Shown: positions 1 to 10,540 of the stretch, piece after piece
Numbering within the stretch: position 1 is the first letter of the stretch
Layout: each line of letters opens with the position of its first letter
Assembly: GCF_029168945.1 (NCBI RefSeq)
Contig: NC_083602.1
Coordinates: 63,880,600-63,944,599, forward strand
Reading direction: 5' to 3'
DNA length: 64,000 nt
Origin: Cannabis sativa
Lineage: Eukaryota; Streptophyta; Magnoliopsida; Rosales; Cannabaceae
Translations under genes and position numbers: made by a program
The notes under the pieces: generated by a model
The model's database searches: none
Told to the model about the DNA's origin: nothing
The model's input: the letters and a program-made list of their open reading frames with translations, nothing else

Positions 1-1620
1 CCCATTAAAAACAACAAACCAAGTTAGACCAACAATGAAGACTCGAAAATTATACTACATGATTAAAAACAGAAAACAACAATGCAAATGCAGGTTCAAT
101 ATAAATTCATACACATATTCAAAAATTATTAAACATTTAGCAAGTAATAAAGACATATGAAAATACAAAATAATTTTCTCTCAAATAATTTTTAAGGTTT
201 TCAACTAGCTGATATGCATTGTCTCGATATGCGAGAGTCAAAGTATCATCAGTTGAATAGAGTAGTCAACTCATCTAAAATAAACACAATTTGAGCAACC
301 ATTTATTCGATTAAAATAAGAATCTAATATTGTCCCAGTAGGCGAGAGTCAATGTTATTCTTATTTTATGAGCTTTCACCATTATTTTATACTTATAAAT
401 TTAATTCTAAGCAGTCACCGTAGTGACGAGTCTAATAGAAAAAAAATTTACAAAGTACTTTATGTTTCGAGATCTTTACGGTATTAAATGTTCAATGAAA
501 GACCATCCATAAACGGGACGAAGTCTAGCGTCTCGGTGTCTCATTGAAATACTAACCATGTAAGACCAACAATGGAGATCACATGTTCTTAAATTAAAGC
601 TCATTATTTTAAAGAATTGTATTTTCTTTTGATATACATTTCAATCTATTTATTTTAACATTCATATATTTATTTAATTAAAATTACTAATTTAGATAAA
701 TCTAAATATAAATTTTAATTTAATATTTATAAAGTTATATACTTAGGTAGATCTGAAAATAAATAAAAAAAATTATTTTCCATCCTTAGTATTAATTTTT
801 AATAAATATCATGAAAATTACTTAATTTAAGTTTGTCTAAAATTAATTAAGATTAATTTTCAAATCAAATTTAATTTTCTATAAATATATGTATGACTAA
901 ATTCAAATTCCGTTGTATTGGAAAATTAAATACATTTTTGAATTTATTAAAATAAAAAAATAAATCTTGAAAAAATTATTGTAATTCATGTTGGTCTAAA
1001 ATTAATTTTTATCATCAATGTAATTTTCTTGTTTAATTAAGAAAAGTGTCTAATATTTATATGTCTTGAACAAATCAAGTTAAATATTAATTTTCTATTT
1101 AATTAACTACATCTAGAAATATACCAAAAGTCTACTTAGAAAATAACTATCTAGATATTTTATAAACTATTATTGATTTTCTAATTAAAATATAATATAT
1201 TTTAATCTATTTATTTAAACAAATCATTTATAAAAATTTACTTGATTTAAGTTGATCTAAAATTAATTAATAAATTAATTTTTAACTTTGATCTAATTTT
1301 TAAAATTAAAATTTTTGAAAAATCCACATTTAAAATAAATGTATTTCAAATTTTCAATTAAATTTATTAAAATAAAATAAAATATATTCTAATAATTATT
1401 CTAATTTAGGTTGATTTGAAATTAAAGTTTTCAACTTAAAAATAATTTTTAATTTAATTAAATTTATTAAAATTGAAACAAATAATTAAGTATCTTGAAT
1501 AAAATCAACTTAATTATTAATTATAATTTAAGTTCTAAGAAAAATATTCTAATTTTAGTTGGTGTAAAATTAATTAATAAATTAATTTTTAACTTAAATA
1601 TATTTTTCTACTTAATTAAA
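1..1620 (-). mobile_element. Decayed copia-A/B leader, antisense remnant
   Basis: This stretch aligns by eye, with many changes and gaps, to the untranslated leader of the copia element at 49430-51600 in the same orientation, and to 12000-13650 inverted. Shared landmarks are the words around TAGACCAACAATGAAGA and TTCAATATAAATTCATACAC, and two copies of a GCGAGAGTCAA motif (220-241 and 331-352) spaced as in the better copies. No LTR, gag or open frame is present, and the element runs off the left edge. Similarity fades in very A/T-rich DNA after about 1.6 kb. It appears older than the other copies. Confidence 0.75.
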
Positions 1621-2030
1621 TATTAGAGAATATAAATTAGTTACTAGAATTTACTATCAAGAATTTTGTTTATTGAACTAAATGTGTTTATTAAAATTAA
1701 TTTTAAGGGTGACAACTCAATGGTTACATTTTCGTAACTATGATGGTTACATTTTTGTTGACCTGTAACAACAGGTTTTCCAAATGGAAAAATTCCCTTT
1801 TAGAATTAAATTAACTTTAATTAACTATTTTCTTAAAATAATTAATTTTTAATTTAAATATTTAATAAGACCTTTTAAGTAATTATTATTAATAATTTTT
1901 ATTTTCATATTTAAGTCTTCATTATATTTTTTTAACAATTAAGTCATTTTATTATAATATTTACAATAAAACTCTATTATTTTATAAAAATTAAACTTCC
2001 AGCCCTTCTTTTTAAGTTATCGAGAACACA
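1621..2030. other. A/T-rich stretch, no feature seen
   Basis: I find no coding potential, terminal repeat or known motif here. It may be the eroded far end of the antisense copia leader. Confidence 0.4.
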
Positions 2031-2080
2031 TGTTCAATATCTATAACCAATAACAATTAATAACTTTCAAATTTGCTGAG
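2031..2080. repeat. Single unit of a ~57-bp minisatellite
   Basis: It carries the words TTCAATATCTATAACC and TTAATAACTTTCAAAT, which also make up the tandem units at 5088-5277. The broken RNase H-like gene therefore sits between matching repeat units. Confidence 0.55.
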
Positions 2081-2107
2081 GGAAGGAAGGGCCTTTCACT
2101 GTCTCCT

Positions 2108-2463
2108 TTGAATGATGGGGAGCGGAACTGTGAGCATTTGACTGTACATGCGTTAAACAAGATTAAAGTTAATGTTGAAGGGGCTTTATTTGAACAAGAG
2201 AGGCGATTTGGAGTGGGCTGTGTAGCTCGACATCATCATGGAACCATGGTAGAAGCTTTCAAGAAGGGAAAGGTTGGGTATGTCCAACCCGAAATTACTG
2301 AGATCATAGGCATCAAAGAAGCTTTGAGTTGGATTGCAACTCATCCCTATGACAATGTAGTGTTAGAAACGGATAGTTTGGTGTGTGTCCAAGCTATCCA
2401 AAGTAATATTTTTATGTCCTCACAGTTTGGTCTTATTGTTCAAGATGTTAGGAATTTACTTTT
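2108..2463 (+). pseudogene. RNase H-like (RVT_3 type) protein, N-terminal part, split by a CACTA
   Basis: The frame encodes an RNase H-fold domain of the kind found in plant LINE-derived proteins. Visible blocks are KIKVNVEGALF (strand 1; the usual catalytic Asp of the VDGA motif is Glu here), FGVGCVARHHHG, EITEIIGIKEAL (second acidic residue) and VVLETDSLVCVQAI (Asp in strand 4). At 2464 the frame runs into the end of a CACTA transposon, and the C-terminal part resumes at 4902. The start is uncertain: ATG at 2114 precedes the domain by about 15 codons with no recognisable family sequence. It could be the tail of an RNase H-bearing LINE or a domesticated stand-alone gene. As it stands it is broken. 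Confidence 0.75.
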
Positions 2464-4898
2464 CACTACTACAAAATTGGGCTTTAGAGGCGGTTTTCAA
2501 GGGGTTTTGGCATCGATTTTGGCAAAATTCGCTACCGACGCTGTTCCAGGTGAATAAATACACATTTACATTAATCTAAGTGTTTATATATTAGCTATCT
2601 TTTTATTAATATTTTATATTTGACATTATGTGTTTGTATTTTTGTAGTATATTAGTATATTTTTTATAATTTTTTTAAGTTATATTTTGTATAATAATTA
2701 GTATATTAAATAATAAATAATGTGTAATATTTTTTAATTTTTATGTAATCTCATATTTTTGTATATTTAAAATTTTCAAGACCAATAAAATAAAACAATA
2801 ATTTATGGACCAAAATAAATAGAAAAAATTAGAGAAAGGGCTAAATTTTGCATGAATTTTTTGAAAACTTTGAATATTAATAACTTTTGATCCGATTATC
2901 CATTTGAGACGATTTTTTTTTTTTTAACTTGGGTATTTTTTCGCGTTCTACGCATCCCAAACAGCCTATGGCGGTTTGGCCAACTATTTTATCCAAAAAC
3001 AATCTTTTGTATACTAAAATCATGTTATGTACCTCTTTCACCTAACTTTTTGTGTTTTATTTTGCTATTTTACTTAAATAAACTAATAAAATTCTAATAT
3101 TAAGTATTAGAATCAATGTTAAATAAAATTCTTTTATATCTCTTCTAATATTTAAATAAAATCATTGTAGTTAATTTATATAAAGATTGTGTTTTGGTAT
3201 ATTGGTAAAGACTTATCAATTTATCTTTTTGGTCACAAGTTCAAATCTCATTAGACCATTTTTTGTATATCTTTTTTTTTTTAGCCTACTATATCTATCA
3301 TATGTATTACATCAATATTATTCTAAAATTACTCTAAGTATTTAAGAATTATCTAAATATATATAAAAAAAACATTCTTATAAAAGTAAGTTAAAGAAAG
3401 CATACCTTATACTAAAAATTATGTACTTGACTTTCGATAAAGTGACTTCCGATAAAATCCTAACAACCAAGTTTAATAGAAAAAAAAAATCAAATATTAT
3501 CCTAATTCTACCGAAATTTCGGCAGCATAACGGTTATAATTAAACATTTCCAAAAAATTCAAACCTATTAATAACAACAAAACACAATTCAAAACAATAT
3601 AAAATAATCACAACAACATTTAGCAATATAAAAGTTTACCACCCATCCAACTGCAGTATATGTATTCACAGAACCTACTTCACTACGGATGAATATTTAA
3701 GATATTCAAACTCTACTAAGCATTCATAATTATTATAATAAAAGTTAGTAAATGTATACCTCGAGCTACCTTGAAACCGATCAACACCAAATAAGCCGGA
3801 TCCTTGCAAATTGACCTCACAACCTACAACGTAAAGAAATACTACAAAATTACCAATTTTTTATTTAGCTACTTACTACTTATATAAATTATGAGTAACT
3901 AGTTAGTAATAAAAATACATGAATATGAATGAAAATTAGTAACTTGCTAAATAGTTGTAACTAACTATTTACTAGTTACTAAAAAAAATAAAAACACATG
4001 AATAAAATTGAAAATAGAAAAAAACAATTAATATAAAATATAGTTAATTTCTAAATTTTTGTTTCTAAACTAATTTTATAGAAATTAATTTCTAAACTTT
4101 TATTTTAATACTCTCCTATCTCATTCTCATCACAATATTTAATTAACAAAACTATTAGTTTAAACTTTAAAATACTCAATATATACATATACAATATATA
4201 AAATACTCTCCTATATCACATTTCTCATTCACAATATATATACACACAATACATATTCAATACAACACAAAATACATACATTTATACTCTCCTATATCAC
4301 ATTTTTCATTCACAATATATATACACACAATACATTTCTCATTCACAATATATATATACACACAATACATATTCAATACAACATAATACATATTTAATAA
4401 TATAGAAAAACCCTAAAAAATTTATAAAATAAAAAATAAAGCAATGTACATAACTAAAATTAGTAGAAATCAGATTTATACCGTAATAGACGTTGAGATA
4501 CAATGTTTTCTCCTCTAAAACCGGTGGCCGGAGGTATAACCACCACAACCACTACCTCTACCTTCGGTTTACCCTAAAAAATGAGGAAAAATGTGATCTT
4601 TTCAGGTATATAGTTTTAAGTATGAAAAATAGAAGATTTAGAAACAAAAATGAGCTAAAATGGTGAAAAAATGGTGAAATGGGGGTGATTTTTCGTGGTG
4701 GTTGGCGGAGAGGGTTTGGGGTTTCTCTGATTTGGGAATTTCTGGGCTGGCTGGTCGAATGAGGAAGACGAAGTGATGAGCTAGGGTTATAAACCCTTTT
4801 GGCTTCAAATTCCCTTCTAAAAAATTTCAACCCTATGGCGTCGGTTATTAATTATTATGCTGAAAAAAGCGACTCTAAAGGCTTGTTTTATAGTAGTG
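2464..4898. mobile_element. CACTA (En/Spm-type) transposon, 2.4 kb, non-autonomous
   Basis: The ends are CACTACTACAAAA at the left and TTTTATAGTAGTG at the right. The imperfect terminal inverted repeat extends about 35 bp (GGCTTTAGAGGCGG against the complement of the right end). A 3-bp TSD, TTT, flanks it (2461-2463 and 4899-4901). Subterminal GACGC/GCGTC words occur near both ends. No transposase frame is present; short frames at 4339-4830 are A/T-rich and unrecognised, so it would need a transposase from elsewhere. It interrupts an RNase H-like gene whose two halves lie directly outside the TSD, which independently supports both boundaries. Confidence 0.9.
3186..3282 (+). mobile_element. 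Probable tRNA-derived SINE, nested in the CACTA
   Basis: TTGGTATATTGGTAAAG (3194-3210) resembles a pol III box A and GGTCACAAGTTCAAATCTC (3231-3249) a box B about 35 nt downstream, as in tRNA-type promoters. The unit ends in a T-run (3271-3282). It does not fold into an intact tRNA cloverleaf by eye, and no TSD is evident. Confidence 0.45.
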
Positions 4899-4901
4899 TT
4901 T

Positions 4902-5095
4902 GGCTTTATCATTTGTTGAGTTATGTTTTGTTAAACGAATGGCAAACAAGTTGGCTCATTGTTTGGCAAGGGACTCTTGTTTCTCTACAAGTTATGTGCT
5001 TCAGTTCGAGAATTATTCCTCTGAAGTGCGTTCTATTGTTTTGAACAAGTTATTAATTAATAAATCCCCTGATTATTCAAAAAAAAATAAATAAC
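4902..5095 (+). pseudogene. RNase H-like protein, C-terminal part
   Basis: This is the other half of the gene that begins at 2108. The frame gives FVKRMANKLAHCLARDS, which matches the last helix of plant RVT_3 domains (consensus of the type V.R..N..AH.LAR), followed by a short hydrophilic tail and a stop at about 5093. A frame change is needed close to the CACTA target site to join the halves, so the gene was already damaged or was damaged at insertion. Confidence 0.7.
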
Positions 5096-5277
5096 TTTCA
5101 AATTTTCAATAATATATATTCAAGATCAATAACTAATCACAATTATTAACTTTCATACTTTTTTAATAATATTTATTCAAGATCAATGACCAATAACATT
5201 AATGACTTTCAAAGCTTTTAATAATCTATATTCAAGATCAATAACTAATAATGATTAATAACTTTCAAACTCTTACA
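5088..5277. repeat. Minisatellite, about 3.3 units of 55-57 bp
   Basis: Each unit contains TTCAAGATCAATAACTAAT, ATTAATAACTTTCAAA and TTTTAATAAT in order. Units begin near 5104, 5166 and 5219, and a related single unit lies at 2031-2080. The array is A/T-rich and has no coding content. Confidence 0.7.
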
Positions 5278-5280
5278 ATT

Positions 5281-5746
5281 TTTTCTTTCTTGATGATTTT
5301 ACTCCGATTAATTGAAACATATACAATATATTTATAACTACAAAGAAGGACGAATAAAGCAACTCTGTCTCTCTGAGAAAATAGAATTACATGACAGATG
5401 GTGGAATGAAGTATAGATGTGTCGACTACGGCAAAAAAAATTATCTTTAATTTTATAAGTTTTATTATATTTTAATTTTTTATTTTATTTTTTAAAAAAA
5501 AATAAATCACTTGAACCAATCACAAAGTGACAAACTTATTTGGTACTTAATGTATTGATATTAAGATGGAGTGTAGAATTACATTTAATCAGAGATCATT
5601 CTTACTATTTTTTATTAATTATGATTATGAGTGTAATAATTTTAAATTATAAGAAGTTTTATTACAATATTTCAACAATTTAAGTAAAAAAATTAATTTC
5701 TATAAGATTCTTATTAAGTAACAAATTGTAAAAAATTAATTAATGA
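5281..5746. other. A/T-rich spacer, no feature seen
   Basis: It contains homopolymer runs and no open frame, repeat end or recognisable motif. It ends at the poly(T) that marks the 3' tail of the minus-strand LINE. Confidence 0.4.
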
Positions 5747-6617
5747 TTTTTTTTTTTTTTTTAAAAAAAAAAAAGAGAACTCTATTCAAAAAACCAACAA
5801 ATACAACCAACAAAAGCCCCCACACCAACAGTCGCTGCACACACCATCGACTGAGGAACTACCAGTTAAAAATTACATTACATATATAAGCTTCAAGCTT
5901 GTCTTTACTCTCATCTAAACAACTCAAAAATTTATGTATAACAATGTTCTTAATGATTTTACTAATATAATACACTATTTCACAATTACAATCAAAAACA
6001 CAGTTTTTCCAATTCATCCAAATGCTATAAATCGTTGCTGAGACCACTGCATTAACCACTTTGTCTTGCAACGACCTAACGGGCTTTGAGAACCATTCCA
6101 TCCACTCAATGTGACACTTCGGTCACTCTGTAGTACCCAGCCACCTAGTAATTTCAACCAGCACCCGTTTTGTGAAGGGGCACTCCACGAATAGGTGGCT
6201 ATGTGTCTCGATATCATTATGACAAACAGGATAGTGTATAAAGGGGAGAAATAATACCTTGCTGAGATGGTCCCTTGTGAGTAATTGGTTGTTAACTGCT
6301 TGCAAACATATGAATCGATGCTTCAGAATGACCATTTTATGCCACACTCTTGTATCATAATGAACCTTCTAAACCGAGATAAGCTGAGTAAAGAAGTTTT
6401 TTGCCTTGAATCTTTCTTTTTCTACTAGCCTTGAGGATCTCTTCTTTGTCAATGATACTTCTAAGTCTTAGAAGTTTTTTGAAGTACCAACTAGCATCAT
6501 TCTTAAAAGTGAGCAGCCAAAAATCTTGACCTTTTAAGTAAGTGGCATTCACCCATCGAACCCACAAGTTGTCTTGCGTTTTCGAGATGGCCCAAATGAA
6601 TTTGGCCATAAGGGTAA
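5747..6617 (-). pseudogene. L1-type LINE, 3' end: zinc-binding RT tail and poly(A)
   Basis: Minus-strand frames (5859-6609) show the region after the LINE reverse transcriptase: KFIWAISKTQDNLWVRWVNA with YLKG following (linker), then the zf-RVT block with LLTRDHLSKV, CHNDIETHSHLFVECPF and a C-terminal IYSIWMNWKNCVFDC. Several frameshifts separate these frames. The T-run at 5747-5762 on the plus strand is the poly(A) tail. Upstream LINE sequence resumes at 22927, across a 16 kb nest of later insertions; the flanks of that nest share the 5-bp duplication GGTAA. Confidence 0.85.
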
Positions 6618-7232
6618 TGTTAACGCAGATTTTTGTTAACTAAATTTGAGCCTCACGATAATAATTCCACACAGAAAAAATAAAAGCTATAGAAAAATAA
6701 TATATGAACACAGGGTTTTTATATGGTTTTGCAGTTAAAATTCTGAATAGTCCACGAGTCAATCTTATTCAGATTTCTGATTGTGTTTCTTTTGTTTAGG
6801 GCCTCTCTTGTATAATATATTTCCGTCCCTTTTTTAAGCTTGTTTGCCACTATTTATAATTACATAATGGGCAATTAATTACAAAGTTGACCAGAATTTG
6901 TTTACAACAATCATCCCTAAAATCATGGGATTTGAATTACATATCATGTAGTGTAAATGTGGTTAATGATTTGAAAATCATATAGCTGTGATTTCATCGC
7001 TTTTACTGGGTCAAAATGATCGTGAATTAAACACGTCTTTAATGGTTGTATCTGGAGATGTCTCGACAGAAGCTTGGTTCCAGTGATCTCAATAGCGAGC
7101 TGGGGCCATTTTTCCTTCCGAGGTCAACGATGCATGTCTTGTGACGATCACGGTTCTTATTTACAAAGAGTTCTTCGAGGCTCATTTGAATGTTAGCTTC
7201 TGACCCGACAGAGTTGTAAGCCTCGCTGACAC

Positions 7233-8160
7233 TTGAGTGGGAGAATTTTAAAATTCTTTACCCATCTTCATTTGGTTGACACTTGTGATAGGAACTTAAG
7301 AACACTACTGAGAAAGCAAATCTAACCATTCATGTGGATAGAAATAACTTATCAAAATTATGAGAATAAGATAGGAGAATTCTTGCATAGTCTATTCGAA
7401 TGACTTGAGCCAAGATTTCTAATCCTCATAACATTTTATGGTATCTTAATTTGATTGCTTAATCTCTAACAAGTATTTTACACTTCAAATACGAGACTCC
7501 AATGTTTATGACTTAGTCTTAAAGAAACTTACAGTTTCAGAGCAAGACAATAAGTCACAACTAGATATCCCTCCAAACAATAGTAAGAGGTTAAAAGTAT
7601 TATTTAACCAGACACCTACTATTGAGTGGAAGCCATCTGAGATGTAATCAAATAAGGAACATTAGGAGATACTCAAGAAAGATTTATGAAAGTGATCTAT
7701 ATGTTAGATATTAAGGAACTATATATTAGTTATCCTTATATCTACACCAACTCATTAAGAATTTGAGATGGTGGTTACTCTGGGGGTGGAGGAGTTATTC
7801 TAAAAGAGTGTAAAAACCCTTCTATAATAATTCAAGCTCCACCAGAGAAGATTTATAACTTTGTAAATTCGAAATTACCAGAAAGTTATTTTTATAGAAA
7901 ATTCTACACTGTATTATCTCAATTCCAAATTTTAAAGTATGAGAGATATGTCTTCTATTTATTCAGATGTACTTAATAAGCAGTAAGGATTTCTGTATCC
8001 CTTGATGAGTAAAGCATATAGTTAAGGATGTTTCATAATGTTTTATGAACGTGGTTCTAGAAATTTGGGTGGAGTCAAATATACTACACTTGATCTGAAG
8101 ATCAAGACAACAGATTGATTAGAATGCACAACTTGTTTTATGTTAGTACAAGTGGGAGTT
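7233..8160 (+). mobile_element. Copia-A internal 3' end, extra copy upstream of the 5' LTR
   Basis: This 0.93 kb matches 19764-20694 at roughly 98% by eye, starting abruptly at TTGAGTGGGAGAATTTT. It ends in the polypurine tract AAGTGGGAG (8150-8158) immediately before the LTR, as expected for the 3' end of an internal region. It contains decayed RT/RNase H-coding sequence with many stops. Because a full LTR-internal-LTR unit follows, this is a remnant of a second internal region joined to the first LTR. Confidence 0.85.
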
Positions 8161-10049
8161 TGTTGGGTTTTGTGCCCTAAATAAAACCCATTCCAATCTG
8201 ATTAGTTATCAATTTAAGATATTTGAAGTGATTATGTTTGCATGAATTTTTCATGCTTATGGTTTAATATATATATTTAATATATGCACAAAATCAGTTA
8301 AGTCCAGAACATATATTTATTCACAATTACAGTATTGTCAACACAGTGGAATGTGATTGTGATTATATGATTCAAAAGACTAAGTCCCTGTTTCATCAGT
8401 GTTTTGGATTTACACTGATGTGATAATCAGCGATGAAGTATACTTACACTTGGAGTAAGTGTTATGTTCTTTCCAGAACATTGGTAAAGTATACTAGTTT
8501 CGAATGTATGGAGTATACATTGGATTGGACCGATATTGAACTTAGTCAAGATATTATAAACTTACCCTTGCATCTTTCCAAGTCAATATCACTAGTTGAT
8601 CTTAGATTAAAAGAATCTAAATCCTGATATGCTTAGGCTCAATCTCAGGAGTGCTATTCATGTTCTTTGATTTATTAGTTAAACCTACGTTTGGGTCAGG
8701 GTGATACGTATATTTTGGGAACATGATAGTATGATTGAGTGGGAGCGCTGAACATAAATATGGAATCTATAGCTTCTACTGGTGTATAGAAGTCAAGTGA
8801 TGATTCCCTTCGAGCTTAGCTAAATAGAAGTAAATGGATGAGCTCTTGTTTTAGTGACTATATCTTAGATCACTAAAGCATCATTTACAGGTAGCTAAGT
8901 GTTTTAAGAGGCTAAATACATTGAGGGGTGAAAACGGTAAATATATCTCATCTCGATGTAAATAATCTATATAGAGGATCTTTGATCACATTAAGATTAT
9001 AAGGATTGTTAAATGAGATAGCGTATCTATATCGTGGAACAAATAGAGCGCTCTATATTAGTCTGAGAGCGCAATTCCAAGTTCTAAGAGTGGATTCAAC
9101 AAGGAATTAATAAGTTAGGGAATTTACTTGGTAAATTCGGTTCGGCTTATTGGAAGCTCAGTAATATAGATCCATGGTCCCCATTCTAGTTGAGACCATA
9201 CTCCTTGTAAGACTCAGTAATTGATTTATGATTAATCAATTATAATTCTAAAGTTAGACTATGTCTAATTTGTGAATTTTCACTAAGCAAGGGCGAAATT
9301 GTAAAGAAAAGAGATTGTAGGTTCGTTTATTAATTAAGAGACTCTATATGTCTAATTAATAATTATGTTAAATGACAATATTATAATATAATCTATTTTA
9401 GTTATTAAAAAATTAGTTTTTGCATTTAAATTTTTAGAATTGGAAAATTGGCGTTTTTGATAAAATAGAAATGAAAATTGTGAAAACTGCAAAATTCCAT
9501 GTGGGGCCCATTAACACCATGGCCGACCACTTGAATTGCTTTTTCCAATTAATATTTTCATTATTTTAATGCCAAATAATTACTAACCTAAACCTAGTAG
9601 TTGCCTATAAATAGAAAGTGTTGGCTCACACTAAAAGAAGGGTTATTCAGTAATTCAAGAGATTGCCTTTCAGAAAAACTGAGCCTTCCACTTTCTCTCT
9701 ATAGCCGACCCCCTCTCTCTCTCTTTTCCTCTTCATAATTTCGAAACACCATAGTGATAGAGTAGTGCCCACACACAGCAAGTGGTACCTCAATCATAGT
9801 TTGGATGATCGTGAAGAATCCAATTCAAAGAGAAGGACATTCAGACTCAGATCTTGATAATACTCTGCGATAGAAAGGATACAAGAGTTAGAGATCTGAG
9901 TGGAAGGAGACATGTTATTCCGCTGCAACCAATGTAAGGTTTCCTTAACTTTATGTGTGTTTAATTATCGTTTTAGAAAGTTCATATTTAGGATGTTAAA
10001 CAACATACTTGTGAGTAGATCTAAGATCCTTGTAAAATAAATTCCAACA
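8161..10049 (+). repeat. Copia-A LTR, left/shared copy (1.89 kb)
   Basis: It begins TGTTGGGTTTTGTGCCC and ends ATAAATTCCAACA, giving a 6-bp terminal inverted repeat (TGTTGG/CCAACA). It is preceded by a polypurine tract and followed by a primer-binding site, so it acts as the 3' LTR for the left fragment and the 5' LTR for the element on its right. It differs from the LTR at 20695-22578 at about 60 sites by eye (3-4%). Confidence 0.93.
9606..9613 (+). promoter_or_regulatory. TATA box of the copia-A LTR
   Basis: TATAAATA follows the conserved CCTAGTAGTTGCC. The same box occurs at 24697-24704, and on the minus strand at 39903-39910, 45340-45347 and 53528-53535. The right LTR of this element has TATACATA instead (22135-22142). 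Transcription would start roughly 30 nt downstream. Confidence 0.7.
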
Positions 10050-10064
10050 ACTGGCCTCAGAGCC
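10050..10064 (+). promoter_or_regulatory. Copia-A primer-binding site (variant)
   Basis: ACTGGCCTCAGAGCC directly follows the LTR. The usual plant copia site is TGGTATCAGAGC, complementary to initiator tRNA-Met; here TA is replaced by CC. The same variant is present in copia-B (53057-53071). Confidence 0.75.
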
Positions 10065-10314
10065 ATGGTAATTGATTTTCTTGCAAGAAATTTGGACTTA
10101 AAACGATTTGTTTGTGATTTGGATGGTTTCATGTTGATCTATGTGTTATATGATGATTGATTGATGTTTGTGAATTTTCGTGAAAAATAGTCAAAATTTT
10201 GTTTCTAAATTATTTTTATTGGATAGTTTGGAAAAAATTAAGCAATTTATTTTTTTACAGAAATCAATTTCAATTTTATTTGAATTAGTTATGAATTTTT
10301 GAAAATTGGAAAAT

Positions 10315-10540
10315 ATCAGGATGGTGTCACCCACCCTACGCGCGCGGATGAGGGTGCAACCCTCGGATGCACACGCTCAGACAGGGTGCACGACCGAGCT
10401 TCCTCGGTCAGGACAAAGAACTTGTCTGAAATTTTTCCCATGCGCGCGCGGAGAGGCTGCATGCAGCCTCCTGCGCCGAGGGACCTCGGCCAAAGTTCAC
10501 CATTCCGCGGGCGGACAATATGCATAGTGTCCGTACCACT
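10315..10540. other. G/C-rich palindrome island in the copia-A leader
   Basis: It contains GAGGCTGCATGCAGCCTC (a perfect 18-bp palindrome at 10451-10468) and short inverted pairs such as ACCGAG...CTCGGT and GAGGGT...ACCCTC. The surrounding leader is about 75-80% A/T. Copia-B lacks most of this island at the equivalent position (near 52740-52790). Stable RNA stem-loops are likely. Confidence 0.6.

Noticed and set aside
3186..3282. Possible functional tRNA gene
   Set aside because: Box-like words are present but no acceptor or anticodon stem can be paired; better read as a SINE.
6618..7232. Considered as a host-gene promoter or exon region
   Set aside because: It rejoins with 22579-22926 into one element bounded by GGTAA duplications inside a LINE.
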